DNA of 64,000 nt from Citrobacter amalonaticus. GTDB taxonomy: Bacteria > Pseudomonadota > Gammaproteobacteria > Enterobacterales > Enterobacteriaceae. The notes below the pieces were generated by a model. The model saw only the letters and a program-made list of their open reading frames with translations, was not told where the DNA came from and did not search any database. Location: contig NZ_PQMB01000003.1 of NCBI RefSeq assembly GCF_002918555.1, forward strand, positions 491 to 64,490, given 5' to 3'. The translations under genes were made by a program, and so were the position numbers. Of this stretch, positions 22,886 to 34,000 are shown in pieces (the stretch's first letter is position 1; each line of letters starts with the position of its first letter).

Positions 22886-23176
22886 CTATTTGTTCGCGGA
22901 TTTCTCTGCCCGTTGCCTGCGCAACTCTTTTGGATCGGCAATCAATGGTCGGTAAATTTCAACCCGATCGCCGTCGTGAACCACATCAGTAAGTTTTACC
23001 GGACGGCTATAAATACCCACTTTATTTTTGCTGAGATCGATATCCGTACGCAGCTCCAGCAATCCGGACGCACGAATTGCTTCTTCTACCGTCGCCCCCT
23101 CCTGCAACGTCACTCGCTGCAAATACTGTCTCTGCGCAAGTGCGTACGCCACCTCAACAACAATCTTAGCCTGCAC
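22886..23176 (-). CDS. rnfH: RnfH (YfjF), ubiquitin-fold protein
   Basis: Small beta-grasp protein of the RnfH family, 96 residues, paired with ratA in many proteobacteria; its biochemical role is uncertain. I chose the GTG start at 23176, preceded by AGAGG, because it gives the family N-terminus ([12 protein letters not shown]) and length. The longer open frame upstream overlaps ratA and is not conserved. The start overlaps the ratA stop by 11 bp. Confidence 0.88.
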   Translation of the reverse strand: MQAKIVVEVAYALAQRQYLQRVTLQEGATVEEAIRASGLLELRTDIDLSKNKVGIYSRPVKLTDVVHDGDRVEIYRPLIADPKELRRQRAEKSANK

Positions 23177-23603
23177 TGTAAACCTCTTTCGCTCGCACCG
23201 TGAAAGCCTGCACCATGTTGGACGCCAGCTCTTTGAAAATACGGCCAAATGCCAGCTCTATCAGCTTATTGGTGAATTCAAAGTCGAGATGAAACTCAAT
23301 CCGACACGCCTCATGGCTCAGAGGGGTAAACTTCCAGCCGCCGATCAGTTTCTTAAACGGACCATCGACCAAATGCATCAGGATGCTCTGATTGCTGGTC
23401 AGCTGATTACGTGTGGTGAACGTTTTGCTAATCCCGGCTTTGGATACATCCACCGCCGCGGTCATCTGTTCCGGCGTCGATTCCAGTACGCGGCTGCCGG
23501 TACAACCCGGTAAAAACTGAGGATAGGACTGAACGTCATTCACTAACTGATACATCTGTTCCGCACTGTAAGGCACTAAAGCGGTCCGGCTAATCTGAGG
23601 CAT
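23166..23603 (-). CDS. ratA: RatA, START-domain ribosome-associated protein
   Basis: START/Coq10-like protein. In E. coli it was reported to bind 50S subunits and block 70S formation, with rnfH as a supposed partner; a toxin role is disputed and a Coq10-like ubiquinone role is plausible. [18 protein letters not shown] is the conserved N-terminus, so that start (145 residues) is preferred over one 13 codons upstream. Divergent from smpB. Confidence 0.9.
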   Translation of the reverse strand: MPQISRTALVPYSAEQMYQLVNDVQSYPQFLPGCTGSRVLESTPEQMTAAVDVSKAGISKTFTTRNQLTSNQSILMHLVDGPFKKLIGGWKFTPLSHEACRIEFHLDFEFTNKLIELAFGRIFKELASNMVQAFTVRAKEVYSAG

Positions 23604-23773
23604 AGCAATTTCCATCAACAAAAATCGAACAAATAATACCATTTATCATCCATTAAAAAAAACGCTATACCGGGACCGGGTAGCTTCTGCTTCATGCTAA
23701 GATAGTCCCTTGTCCCCCACTGGATGAAATGGGGTGTTTTCGATCTCAGATTACCAATGACTTCACGACACTT

Positions 23774-24256
23774 ATGACGAAGAAAAAAGCACACAAACCA
23801 GGCTCTGCCACAATCGCGCTCAACAAGCGTGCACGACACGAATACTTTATCGAAGAAGAATTCGAAGCGGGGCTCGCCCTGCAGGGCTGGGAAGTGAAAT
23901 CCCTGCGCGCGGGTAAAGCCAACATCAGCGACAGCTACGTAATCCTCAAAGACGGTGAAGCTTATCTGTTTGGTGCCAATTTCACGCCAATGGCGGTGGC
24001 ATCCACACACGTTGTTTGCGATCCAACCCGGACGCGCAAGCTGCTGCTAAACCAGCGCGAACTGGACTCACTGTATGGTCGCGTAAATCGTGAAGGTTAC
24101 ACCGTGGTTGCTCTGTCCCTGTACTGGAAGAACGCCTGGTGCAAAGTGAAAATTGGCGTGGCGAAAGGCAAGAAACAGCATGACAAGCGCTCTGATCTGA
24201 AAGAGCGGGAATGGCAGCTCGACAAAGCCCGTATCATGAAAAATGCGGGGCGTTAA
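23774..24256 (+). CDS. smpB: SmpB, tmRNA-binding protein
   Basis: Binds tmRNA and brings it to stalled ribosomes for trans-translation. The start [10 protein letters not shown] gives 160 residues, the usual length; a longer frame upstream is not conserved. The C-terminal tail (KREREWQ-like, [10 protein letters not shown]) needed for decoding is intact. Its RNA partner ssrA lies 17 kb downstream, the adhesin operon having been placed between them. Confidence 0.97.
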   Translation: MTKKKAHKPGSATIALNKRARHEYFIEEEFEAGLALQGWEVKSLRAGKANISDSYVILKDGEAYLFGANFTPMAVASTHVVCDPTRTRKLLLNQRELDSLYGRVNREGYTVVALSLYWKNAWCKVKIGVAKGKKQHDKRSDLKEREWQLDKARIMKNAGR

Positions 24257-25057
24257 GTTTCCACCACTCATGCCGTTTTGTGACCAGTCTCACCGTTTCG
24301 AGGCTGGTCTATTTGTTTCAGCGTTAATAATCAAAAATATATTCTTAATGGTCATTTAAATTATATCACTGGAATATTTAATATATTAAAGAATATATTC
24401 TTTAAATAATTCGAGTGCGGGACAAAACGCGTAGTCGTTTTGAACAGCGCTTGCGCTGGCCCCGAAGGGGCGAGGCCGAAGACCGAGTAACGCGGCAACG
24501 CAGCGAGGCCCAGAGATGGGCCGAGTAATAAAGCCAACGCACCCGCAACTTGAAGTATGACGAATATATTCTTTAAAGACTTCCCCCTCCCCTATAGCTG
24601 AATATCAACAGACTTCAAATAAATAAATTTAATTTTTATCAACTCGCAATACCTGCACTATTTATGATGATAAAAAACACTCTCCCTTCTGGCCGGAGGA
24701 ACATAGTTACATTAAAATCAATAAGATAAAAATACGATTCAAAACCGCCCCCTTAACATTCTGCCTGGTTTAACGCCAGGCTAGAAACAATTCAGATATC
24801 CTAACGCTAATTTCAATATTGCTTAATTTGCAGAAAATTTTCTTTCTGACTATATCATCTAATACAGAAGTACCAGTTAACCCTCGAAAATCACAGGTTA
24901 TTCGACGAAATAGAGAACAACGCCAGCATTAACCAATAATTAAGATCGCTTATGACAATTCATCCGTATCGATGAATGGGAGCACTCGTCTGCTCATTAT
25001 TCCCTGACTCATCGTTCTTGCAATGAATACACATAGCAAAGCCATCAGGAGTGAACT
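24257..25057. other. Long AT-rich intergenic region upstream of the giant adhesin gene
   Basis: About 800 bp without a supported gene. The first part holds the hairpin-rich element listed separately. The rest (24,580-25,057) is AT-rich and presumably carries the regulatory region of the adhesin operon. I could not assign a promoter with confidence. AGGAGTG directly precedes the adhesin ATG. Confidence 0.7.
24391..24577. repeat. Hairpin-rich intergenic element flanked by 16-bp direct repeats
   Basis: GAATATATTCTTTAAA occurs at 24391-24406 and again at 24562-24577. Between them, outer arms TTCGAGTGCGGG and CCCGCAACTTGAA are imperfect inverted repeats. Inside are four consecutive hairpins: AAAACG/CGTTTT (24424-24441), CAGCGC/GCGCTG (24445-24458), GCCCC/GGGGC (24459-24471) and GGCCCA/TGGGCC (24507-24522). 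The GC content is far above the flanks. This resembles a small non-autonomous repeat inserted with target duplication; whether it is transcribed is unknown. Confidence 0.7.
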
Positions 25058-28000
25058 ATGCGTCAACTTGCTGTTATATCTAAATTGACAGGTGTTTCTA
25101 CTAACCTTGAAACGTCTGAGGTCACCATTAGTCACCCTTCCATTGTGAAATTGTCAGTCTCACGCGAAGAAATCAGCCAGATGACGCGTGTCAATCAGGA
25201 TCTGGTCATTACGCTCCGGTCAGGCGAAGCAATCACGGTCAAAAATTTTTATGTCACGAATGACCAGGGGGCGAGTCAACTGGTACTTGAAGAGGGTAAC
25301 GGCACGCTCTGGTGGGTAGAAAATCCCGGTACAAGCCTGCATTCTGAGCAAATCACCAGCATTAACGACCTGCTGGTCGCCTCCGGCGGCTCTCACGAAG
25401 GTGGCGCGATCTGGCCGTGGGTGCTCGGCGGCGTGGTTGCAGCAGGAGGCATTGCGGCTGTCGCCTCGTCGGGCGGCGGGGGTGGGCATCATGATAACCA
25501 CAATGGTTCTGGAAACGGCAATCCCGGTGTGTCAACGCCAGGCGGCACGGACCCTGGCGGTACAGATCCGGGAGGGACAGATCCCGGAGGCACGGATCCG
25601 GGAGGCAATAATCCAGGCAAGGATACCACTCCGCCAACGGCCCCAGGCGCATTAGCCGTTTCCCCGGATGGTAAGACGTTGACCGGTCTGGCAGAGCCAG
25701 GAAGTAACGTCATCATCAAGGATGCGCAGGGCAACGTTATCGGTCAGGGAAAAGCGGGTAGCGACGGCAAATTCACAATCGATCTTAACGCCCCAAAACT
25801 CAGCGGCGAACATCTGACCGCAACGGCAACTGACGCGGCGGGCAACGTGGGCCCCTCCGCCGGAGTCAACGCCCCTAATATTCCTCTGCCCAGGGCGCCG
25901 GTCTTTACCGATGCCGTAGACGATCATGCCCCGGCAACCGGGACTGTCGCGAATAATCAATTTACGAATGACAATACCCCTACGCTTCAGGGAACCGGTA
26001 GTCCCGGCTCGCTGATCCATATTTACGTTGACGGAAAAGAGACGGGTACCGTCCTGGTCGGCCTCAACGGGAAGTGGAGTTACGCCATCACTACCGCCCT
26101 GACTGACGGAGCGCACAGCTTTACTGCGATAGCCACGAACATTAAAGGCAGCAGCAGCGAATCAACCCACTTTATTCTGCATGTTGATACCCAGGCCCCA
26201 CAGGCACCTGAACTTGATGCTTTCACCGATAAAACCGGTTCCATTACCGGCCCACTCATCAATAACGAACGTACCGATGAGGCCAGGCCCACCCTTTCGG
26301 GGATCGGTGAGGCCGGAAACATCATCACCATTCGTGATGGAACCACCATTCTGGGAACCACCGTTGTCGATTCCAGCGGTCACTGGAGCTTTACACCGAC
26401 AGCGGCGCTGAGCGACGGCTCGCACACGTTCACGATCCAGCAAACCGACAAAGCTGGAAACGTCAGCGGATTAACCACAACGCCAACGATCGTGGTTGAT
26501 ACCACCCCGCCCGCCGCCGCCGTGGTTGATTCGGTTTCAAAGGATGGCACCACCGTCACGGGTCATGCAGAAGCGGGCAGCACCGTATCAATTTACGATG
26601 CGGATAATAATTTTCTCGGTTCCGCTGTCGCCGCTGAAGATGGCACCTTCAGCATTACGCTAAACCCAGCGAAGACACACGGTGAAGCGCTGGAAGCACA
26701 CATCCATGATGTGGCAGGTAACAACGGTCCGGCCTATGAATTTACCGCCTCAAACTCACAATTTCCCGCCCAGCCTGTCATCATCACCGTCTCGGACGAT
26801 GTGGGCACGGTGACCGGGGTACTGAAAAACGGTCAGGCCACGGATGACAACCGGCCGACCATCAGCGGCACCGCTGAGCCAGGAAGTATTATCACCATTA
26901 ATGACAATGGCGTCCCCATGCCCACACTCCCACCGGTGATTGCTGACGGTGACGGTAAGTGGAGTTTCACCCCATCGCTCCCCCTTCCCGATGGCGATCA
27001 CCTCTTTACCGCAACCGCGACGAATAACTTTGGCACCAGCGGACAGTCCATCAGCTTCGCAGTAGATATTGATACCCAGCCTCCGGTTCTCGAAGACCTG
27101 GAGGTGATTAATCAGGGTGCCACCCTGACGGGTTCCACCGAAGCGGGGAGTACGGTGGTGATTAAAGACAGCCAGGGGAATGTGCTGGGAAGTGGTCAGG
27201 CAGGCAGCGATGGAACCTTTGCAATCACGATCGCCCCGGCGAAAACCAATGGCGAAACGCTGACGATATCGGTCACCGATAAAGCCTCGAATTCCGGTCC
27301 TGTTGAAAGCCTGAAGGTTCCGGATATCACCCCACCCGCCTCACCTTCCGGGCTGGTTGTCGCTGCTGACGGTGAATCCGTCAGCGGTCAGGCCGAACCG
27401 GGTTCCACGGTCACCATCAAAGATGCCACGGGTAACGTGCTGGGAACCGGCGTCGCTAACGCTGGCGGACAATTTATCGTCCCTCTGACCTCACCACAAA
27501 CCAATGGCGAAGCATTGACTGCAACGGCAAAAGACGCCGCCCAGAACGTAAGTCAGCCATCAACCGTGCTGGCGCCGGATACCACTGCACCGCTTGCTCC
27601 CGATGACGTAACCGTCAGCCCGGATGGTTCCAGCGTGACGGGGACTGCCGAACCCGGCAGTACAATCACCATTACCGCACCGGACGGCAGCACTATTGGT
27701 ACGGGTAAAACAGGAGGCGATGGTCACTTTACCGTTCCCGTTTCACCGGCGCAGACCAATGGAGAAACCGTCAGCGTAACCGCCACGGATAATGCCAAAA
27801 ACGTCAGCCCACCGCAGACCGCCGTCGCACCGGATACTACCGCACCGGATAAACCGGTTATTTCGCAGGTGCTGGATGATGTCGAAGGCGATACCGGACC
27901 TCTCACCAGTGGGCAAACGACCAACGACAACCGTCCGACACTCAGCGGCACGGCAGAAGCTGGCTCCAGCGTGGAGATATTTGATAACGGTCAATCCCTA

Positions 28001-31000
28001 GGCTTCGCCGTGATGCAACCCAACGGCAGCTGGAGTTTCACTCCCCAGACAGGCCTGGGAGAAGGAAAACATCAGCTAACGGCTGTCGCCACAGATGCCA
28101 AAGGCAATGCCAGCCCGGCAGCCGCATTTGAACTGGTCGTTGACACGCAGTCCCCGCAAATGCCAGCTATCACCCATGTGACAGACGATATGCCAGCAAT
28201 AGTGGGTTCTGTCGCCAACAACGGTCTGACCAATGACAGCACGCCTACCCTCAACGGAACGGGCGAACCAGGCTCGATTGTTCATTTGATGCGTGATGGA
28301 CAACCGGTGGTGGATATTACAGTCGATAACACCGGGACGTGGAGCTATACCCTCCCGCAGGCGCTGGCCGATGACACTTATGAGTTCACGGTAACGGCCA
28401 GCGACAGCAACGGCAACACAACGTCTGCGTCCGCCGGATTTACCATCACCATTGATACCACCCCACCTGGCGCACCGGCGTTTTTTGGGGCACTCGATGC
28501 CGACGACAACCCTATCGATAACAATCAGTCAACGAACACCTCTCAGCCACAATTAACCGGCAGCGGTACCACAGGCGACATCATCACCCTCTATGACAAC
28601 GGTAAACCGATTGGCGAAACCACGGTCGGTGCTGACGGAACCTGGGAATTTACGCCGCCAGCCGCACTGGGCGACGGGAAACACATCCTTACCGCAACGG
28701 CCAGCGATGGGGCGGGTAACGAAGGTTCGGAATCAAACAGCTTTACCCTGCTGGTTGATACGAATGCGCCAAACGCCCCGCAGATCCTGTCTGCGACCAT
28801 TGTCGTTGGCACAGATAACGTGGTCCTGGCCAACGGCAGCACTACCAACCAGGAGACTCCGCTTCTGAGCGGCACCGGCGAACCGGGTGCAACGATCGCC
28901 ATTTACAATAATGGAGTCGAACTGGACACCGTACAGGTCAATTCACAAGGGAAATGGACCTGGCAACCTGCGAACGATCTGGCGGAAGGATTAAACGTCC
29001 TGACGGCCACCGCAACCGATGCGGCAGGCAACGTCAGCCCGGTATCCGGCGTCTACTCCATTACTATTGATACGGTTCCACCCGCGCAACCAGACGCCCC
29101 GCTGGTCACGGATAACGTGGCCCCCGTTGTCGGCAACGTCGCCAGCGGCGGCGCAACCAATGACACCACGCCGACCTTTAGCGGGACGGGTGAAGTGGGT
29201 AGTACCATCATTATCTACAACAACAATGTCGAGATTGGGCGGACCACGGTCGGTGATAACGGCGCCTGGAGCTTTACGCCTGACGCCTTAACACCGGATA
29301 CCACCTATGTCATCACCACCACGGAAACCGACATTGCGGGTAATATCAGCCAGCCGTCCGATCCGGTAACGCTGACCATCGATACCACGGCGCCAACGGA
29401 CCCGACGATCGGTTTTGCGACCGATGATGACAGCAATCCCACGTCAAACTTCAACAGCGGCGCAACCACGGATGACAGCACCCCCGTAATTCACGGCACC
29501 GGTGAAATCGGCAGCATCATTACCCTTTTCAATGGCAGTACGATTCTGGGGCAAGTCACTGTCGACGGCACCGGAAACTGGACTCTGCCCGTTACCAGTC
29601 CCCTGTCCGACGGCACCTGGACGCTCACTGCCGTGGCGAAAGATGCCGCCGGAAATACCAGCGGTACCTCAAACACCTTTACCTTTACCGTTGACACCGT
29701 TCCCCTGCAACCGCCTGTGGTGACGGAAATCCTTGATAACGTCACTCCGGTCACCGGGACGCTGGTCGATGGTTCGTTCACTAACGACCAGACGTTAACC
29801 ATCAGCGGTACCGGTGAATCCGGAAGCACGGTCACTATTTACGATAACGGTACGGCAACAGGAACCGCGGTCGTCATTGATGGAAAATGGACCTTCACCA
29901 CGCCCGTACTTTCAGAAGACTCCCATGCGCTGACGTTCAGCGCGGAAGACGGCGCCGGAAATACGACGGCACAAACCCCGGCCATCAATATCACGGTAGA
30001 CATTACGCCTCCGCCTGCGCCCACCATTCAGGTTGTTGCAGAGGATGGTACCCGGGTTTCCGGTCTGGCCGACCCTCTCGCCACCGTCGAAATTCGCAAT
30101 GCGTCAGGCACGGTGGTGGGCACCGCTACCGCTAACAATTCCGGCGAATTCTCCGTCACCTTAAGCCCGGCCCAGACCAACGGCGGGGAACTCACCGCGA
30201 CAGCGACCGATCGCGCGGGGAACGTTGGGGCGGGTGCAACATTTGATGCCTCCGACAGCGGACTGCCGGATGTGCCGGTCATCAGCGCCATTGACGATAA
30301 CATCGGCAGCGTTCAGGGTAATATTCTCACCGCGGGCGGCAGAACGGATGACACCACGCCAACGCTGCGCGGTACCACGGAAGTCGGCTCCACGGTTGAA
30401 GTCTTTATCAATGGCGTCAGTGCAGGTCAGGCGACCGTTGATGCCAGCGGCAACTGGATATTCGCGGTTACCACCCCGCTTGGCGAAGCGACGTATAATT
30501 TTACCGTTCAGGCGACTAACGCCAGCGGGACGGGTGGGCTTTCCGCTCCCGTCACGGTGACTGTCGATCTGACGGCCCCGCTCCAGCCCGCTATCACCAG
30601 CGCCACCGACGATGTCCCCGGCTTAACCGGCACGCTGGCTAACGGGGCGTTAACCAACGATCGGCAACCCACGCTCAACGGTACCGGTGAAGCCGGCGCC
30701 ACGATTACCCTCTTCGATAATGGTAATCAGCTGGGTACCACCACAGTGGATCAAAACGGTAACTGGAGCTTCACGCCAGGCAGCAATCTCAGTAGTAGCC
30801 AGCATGTTTTCACCGCGACCGCGACGGATAGCGCAGGGAATACCGGAGCCGTTTCGGGCAATTTCACCCTCACCATTGATGCCATCGCACCTAATGTTCC
30901 GCTCATTACATCGGTCATTGACGACAATAATCTGCCGAACGTTTCCGTACTACCCGGCCAGACAACTGACGATCGTCAGCCAGTGCTCAATGGGACAGGG

Positions 31001-34000
31001 GAAGCGGGGGCGACAATCAACGTCTTTGACAATGGCGTGCTCCTCGGCACTGCCGTTGTGGGAGACGGGGGAACCTGGAGCTATACGGTTACCAGTAATC
31101 TTTCCGAAGGCAGCCACAATCTGACCGTAAGCGCCACCGACCCGGCAGGCAACACCAGCGCCGCCTCCTCCGCGTGGAATATCATCGTGGATATCACGCC
31201 GCCTGCCGTGCCCACGCTCACTTCCGTGGTCGATGACCAGCCCGGCATCACGGGCAATCTGGTCAGTGGTCAACTCACCAACGACGCCACGCCAACGCTG
31301 AATGGTCGCGGAGAAGCCGGAGCCACCATCAATATCTGGCTGGACGGTGGAACAACGCCAATTGGCACCGCCATTGTTGATGGAACGGGAGCATGGAGTT
31401 TCACTCCCGGCACGCCGCTGCCTGACGGGAATCATACCCTGACGCTCAGCGCGACCGATCCCGCAGGCAATACCAGCGCTCTGTCAGGCGGGTTTACGGT
31501 AAATATCGATGCCACCGCGCCTGTCGCGCCGGTCATCACCAGCGTTGCGGATAACACCGCACCGGTGATTGGCGTCGTACCCAATGGCGGCAGTACCAAC
31601 GAGACAAGGCCCACGATCACCGGTAGCGGTGAAGCCGGTTCCACGATCTCAATCTACAACGGCAGCACCCTCGTCGGCACCACGCTCGTTCAGGCTGGCG
31701 GCACCTGGAGCTTTACCCCGGCGACACCGCTTGCCGCGGGTTCGTGGAACCTGACCGCGACAGCCACAGATACTGCAGGCAACACGGGTCCGGCATCAGA
31801 TGTCCGCTCGTTCACCATTGATACCACCGCCCCCGTTGCTCCGGCGGTGACGACGGTCTTTGACGATAAGGGTCCCATCACCGGCAACCTCAGCAGCGGT
31901 CAGATTACGGATGACACTCGCCCAACGCTCAGCGGAACCAGTGAACCCAACGCCACGATCCGCATATTTGATAACGGCACGCTGTTAAGCGAATTCTCTG
32001 CCAACGGCAGCGGCAACTGGAGCTATACGCCAACGGCCGATTTGGCAACAGGTAATCATGTCATCACCGTAACCGCCGTCGATGCGGCAGGCAATGTGAG
32101 CCCGCCGTCGAATAGCTTCACATTTGTGGTGGATACCACTGCCCCGCTGGTTCCGGTGATCACCCTGGTGACCGATGATGTGGCGCCTGGCACGGGTGCG
32201 TTGACGAATGGACAAAGCACTAACGATCCGACCCCCACCTTTAGCGGTACTGGGGAAGCCGGAGCAACCATCACCCTGTATGAGAATGGTACCGCCCTGG
32301 GCACCACCATGGTCCTGGCCAACGGCACCTGGAGCGTCGCCACGTCGACGCTGGGAAGCGGCACGCATACCATTACGGCAGTGGCAACCGACGCCGCGGG
32401 CAACGCCAGCGCAGCAACCGGCGGCTTTACGCTGACGGTCGACACCACGACTCCGGTCGCGCCGGTACTGACCACCGTGGTGGATGATATCGCAGGCGGC
32501 GTGGTCGGTAATCTGACCAGCGGTCAGGTGACTAATGACAGTCGTCCAACCCTGAGCGGAAGCGCGGAAGCCGGAAGCACGGTGAGCATATATGATGGCG
32601 GTTCGTTGCTGGGAACAACGACGGTTGGAGCCGGTGGGGCCTGGAGCTTTACCCCCGGAAGCGCGCTCAGCGACGGCTCGCATACATTAACCGTCACCGC
32701 AACCGATGCGGCGGGTAATATCAGTCCGGCGACCGGCGGCTTTGTGGTTGTGGTGGATACCACGGCCCCCCTCGTTCCGGTCATTGTCAGCATCATTGAT
32801 GATGTTCCCAATATCACTGGCGCAGTGGGTAATGGTCAGTCCACCAACGATACCTTACCGACACTAAACGGCACCGCAGAAGCCAACAGCACGGTCAATA
32901 TCTTTGACAATGGCACGCTGGTCGCCTCCGTCACGGCAAATGCCAGCGGAAGCTGGACATGGACACCCACAGCGGCGCTGGGACAGGGAACCCATGCTTA
33001 TACGGTGACCTCCGCAGATGCTGCGGGTAACGTGAGCGCCACTTCTCCCGCCTCGTCCATTGTGGTGGATACCCTCGCCCCCGCAGCCCCGACAGGTCTT
33101 GCGATCAACGCAACCGGAAACCGGGTGACCGGGACGGCTGAAGCTGGCAGCACCGTGACGATAACTTCCGGCACCGGAACTGTACTGGGAACCGCCACCG
33201 CTGATGGCGCGGGCAACTTTGTGGTAACGCTCTCCCCGGCGCAAACCAGCGGGCAAGCGCTGCTGGCGTTTGCCCAGGACAAAGCGGGCAATACCGGCGT
33301 TTCGGCGGGATTCACCGCTCCGGACACCCGCGTGCCGGATGCCCCGACAATCGTTAACGTGGTGGATGATGTCGGCATTTATACCGGCATTATTGCAAAT
33401 GGACAGGTCACCAATGATGCGCTCCCGACCCTGAACGGGACTGCGCAAGCGAATGCCACGATCGCCATCTACAACAACGGGACGCTGCTTGGCACCACAA
33501 CGGCGAACGCCAGCGGAGCGTGGAGCTTCACGCCTGGCAGCAACCTGACTGAGGGCACGCATGCCTTTACCGCCACGGCGACCAACGCCAATGGTACAGG
33601 CGCGGCATCGACTGCCGCGACGGTGGTTGTCGATACGCTGGCGCCAAATACGCCATCCGGTACCCTGAGCGCAGATGGCGGCTCGCTTACCGGTCTGGCG
33701 GAAGCAAACAGCACCGTCACAGTGACCATTCCCGGCGGAGGAACCTACACCACCACGGCAGGCAGCAATGGCGTCTGGTCGTTGACGTTACCCACCAAAC
33801 AAATTGAGGGGCAGCAGTTGGGCGTAACCTCAACCGATGCCGCGGGTAATACGTCAGGGTCACTCGCCATTACGGCCCCGACGCTCCCCCTTTCGGCTAA
33901 CGATAACGTCACCAGCCTTGCCCTGACGACTACCGCAACGACCAGTACACAGAACTATTCAGACTACGGTCTGCTGCTGGTCGGCGCATTAGGAAACGTC

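Noticed and set aside
25058..33900. CRISPR-like or tandem DNA repeat array
   Set aside because: The periodicity is about 255-310 bp, in frame, and diverged at third positions; it reflects Ig-like protein repeats.
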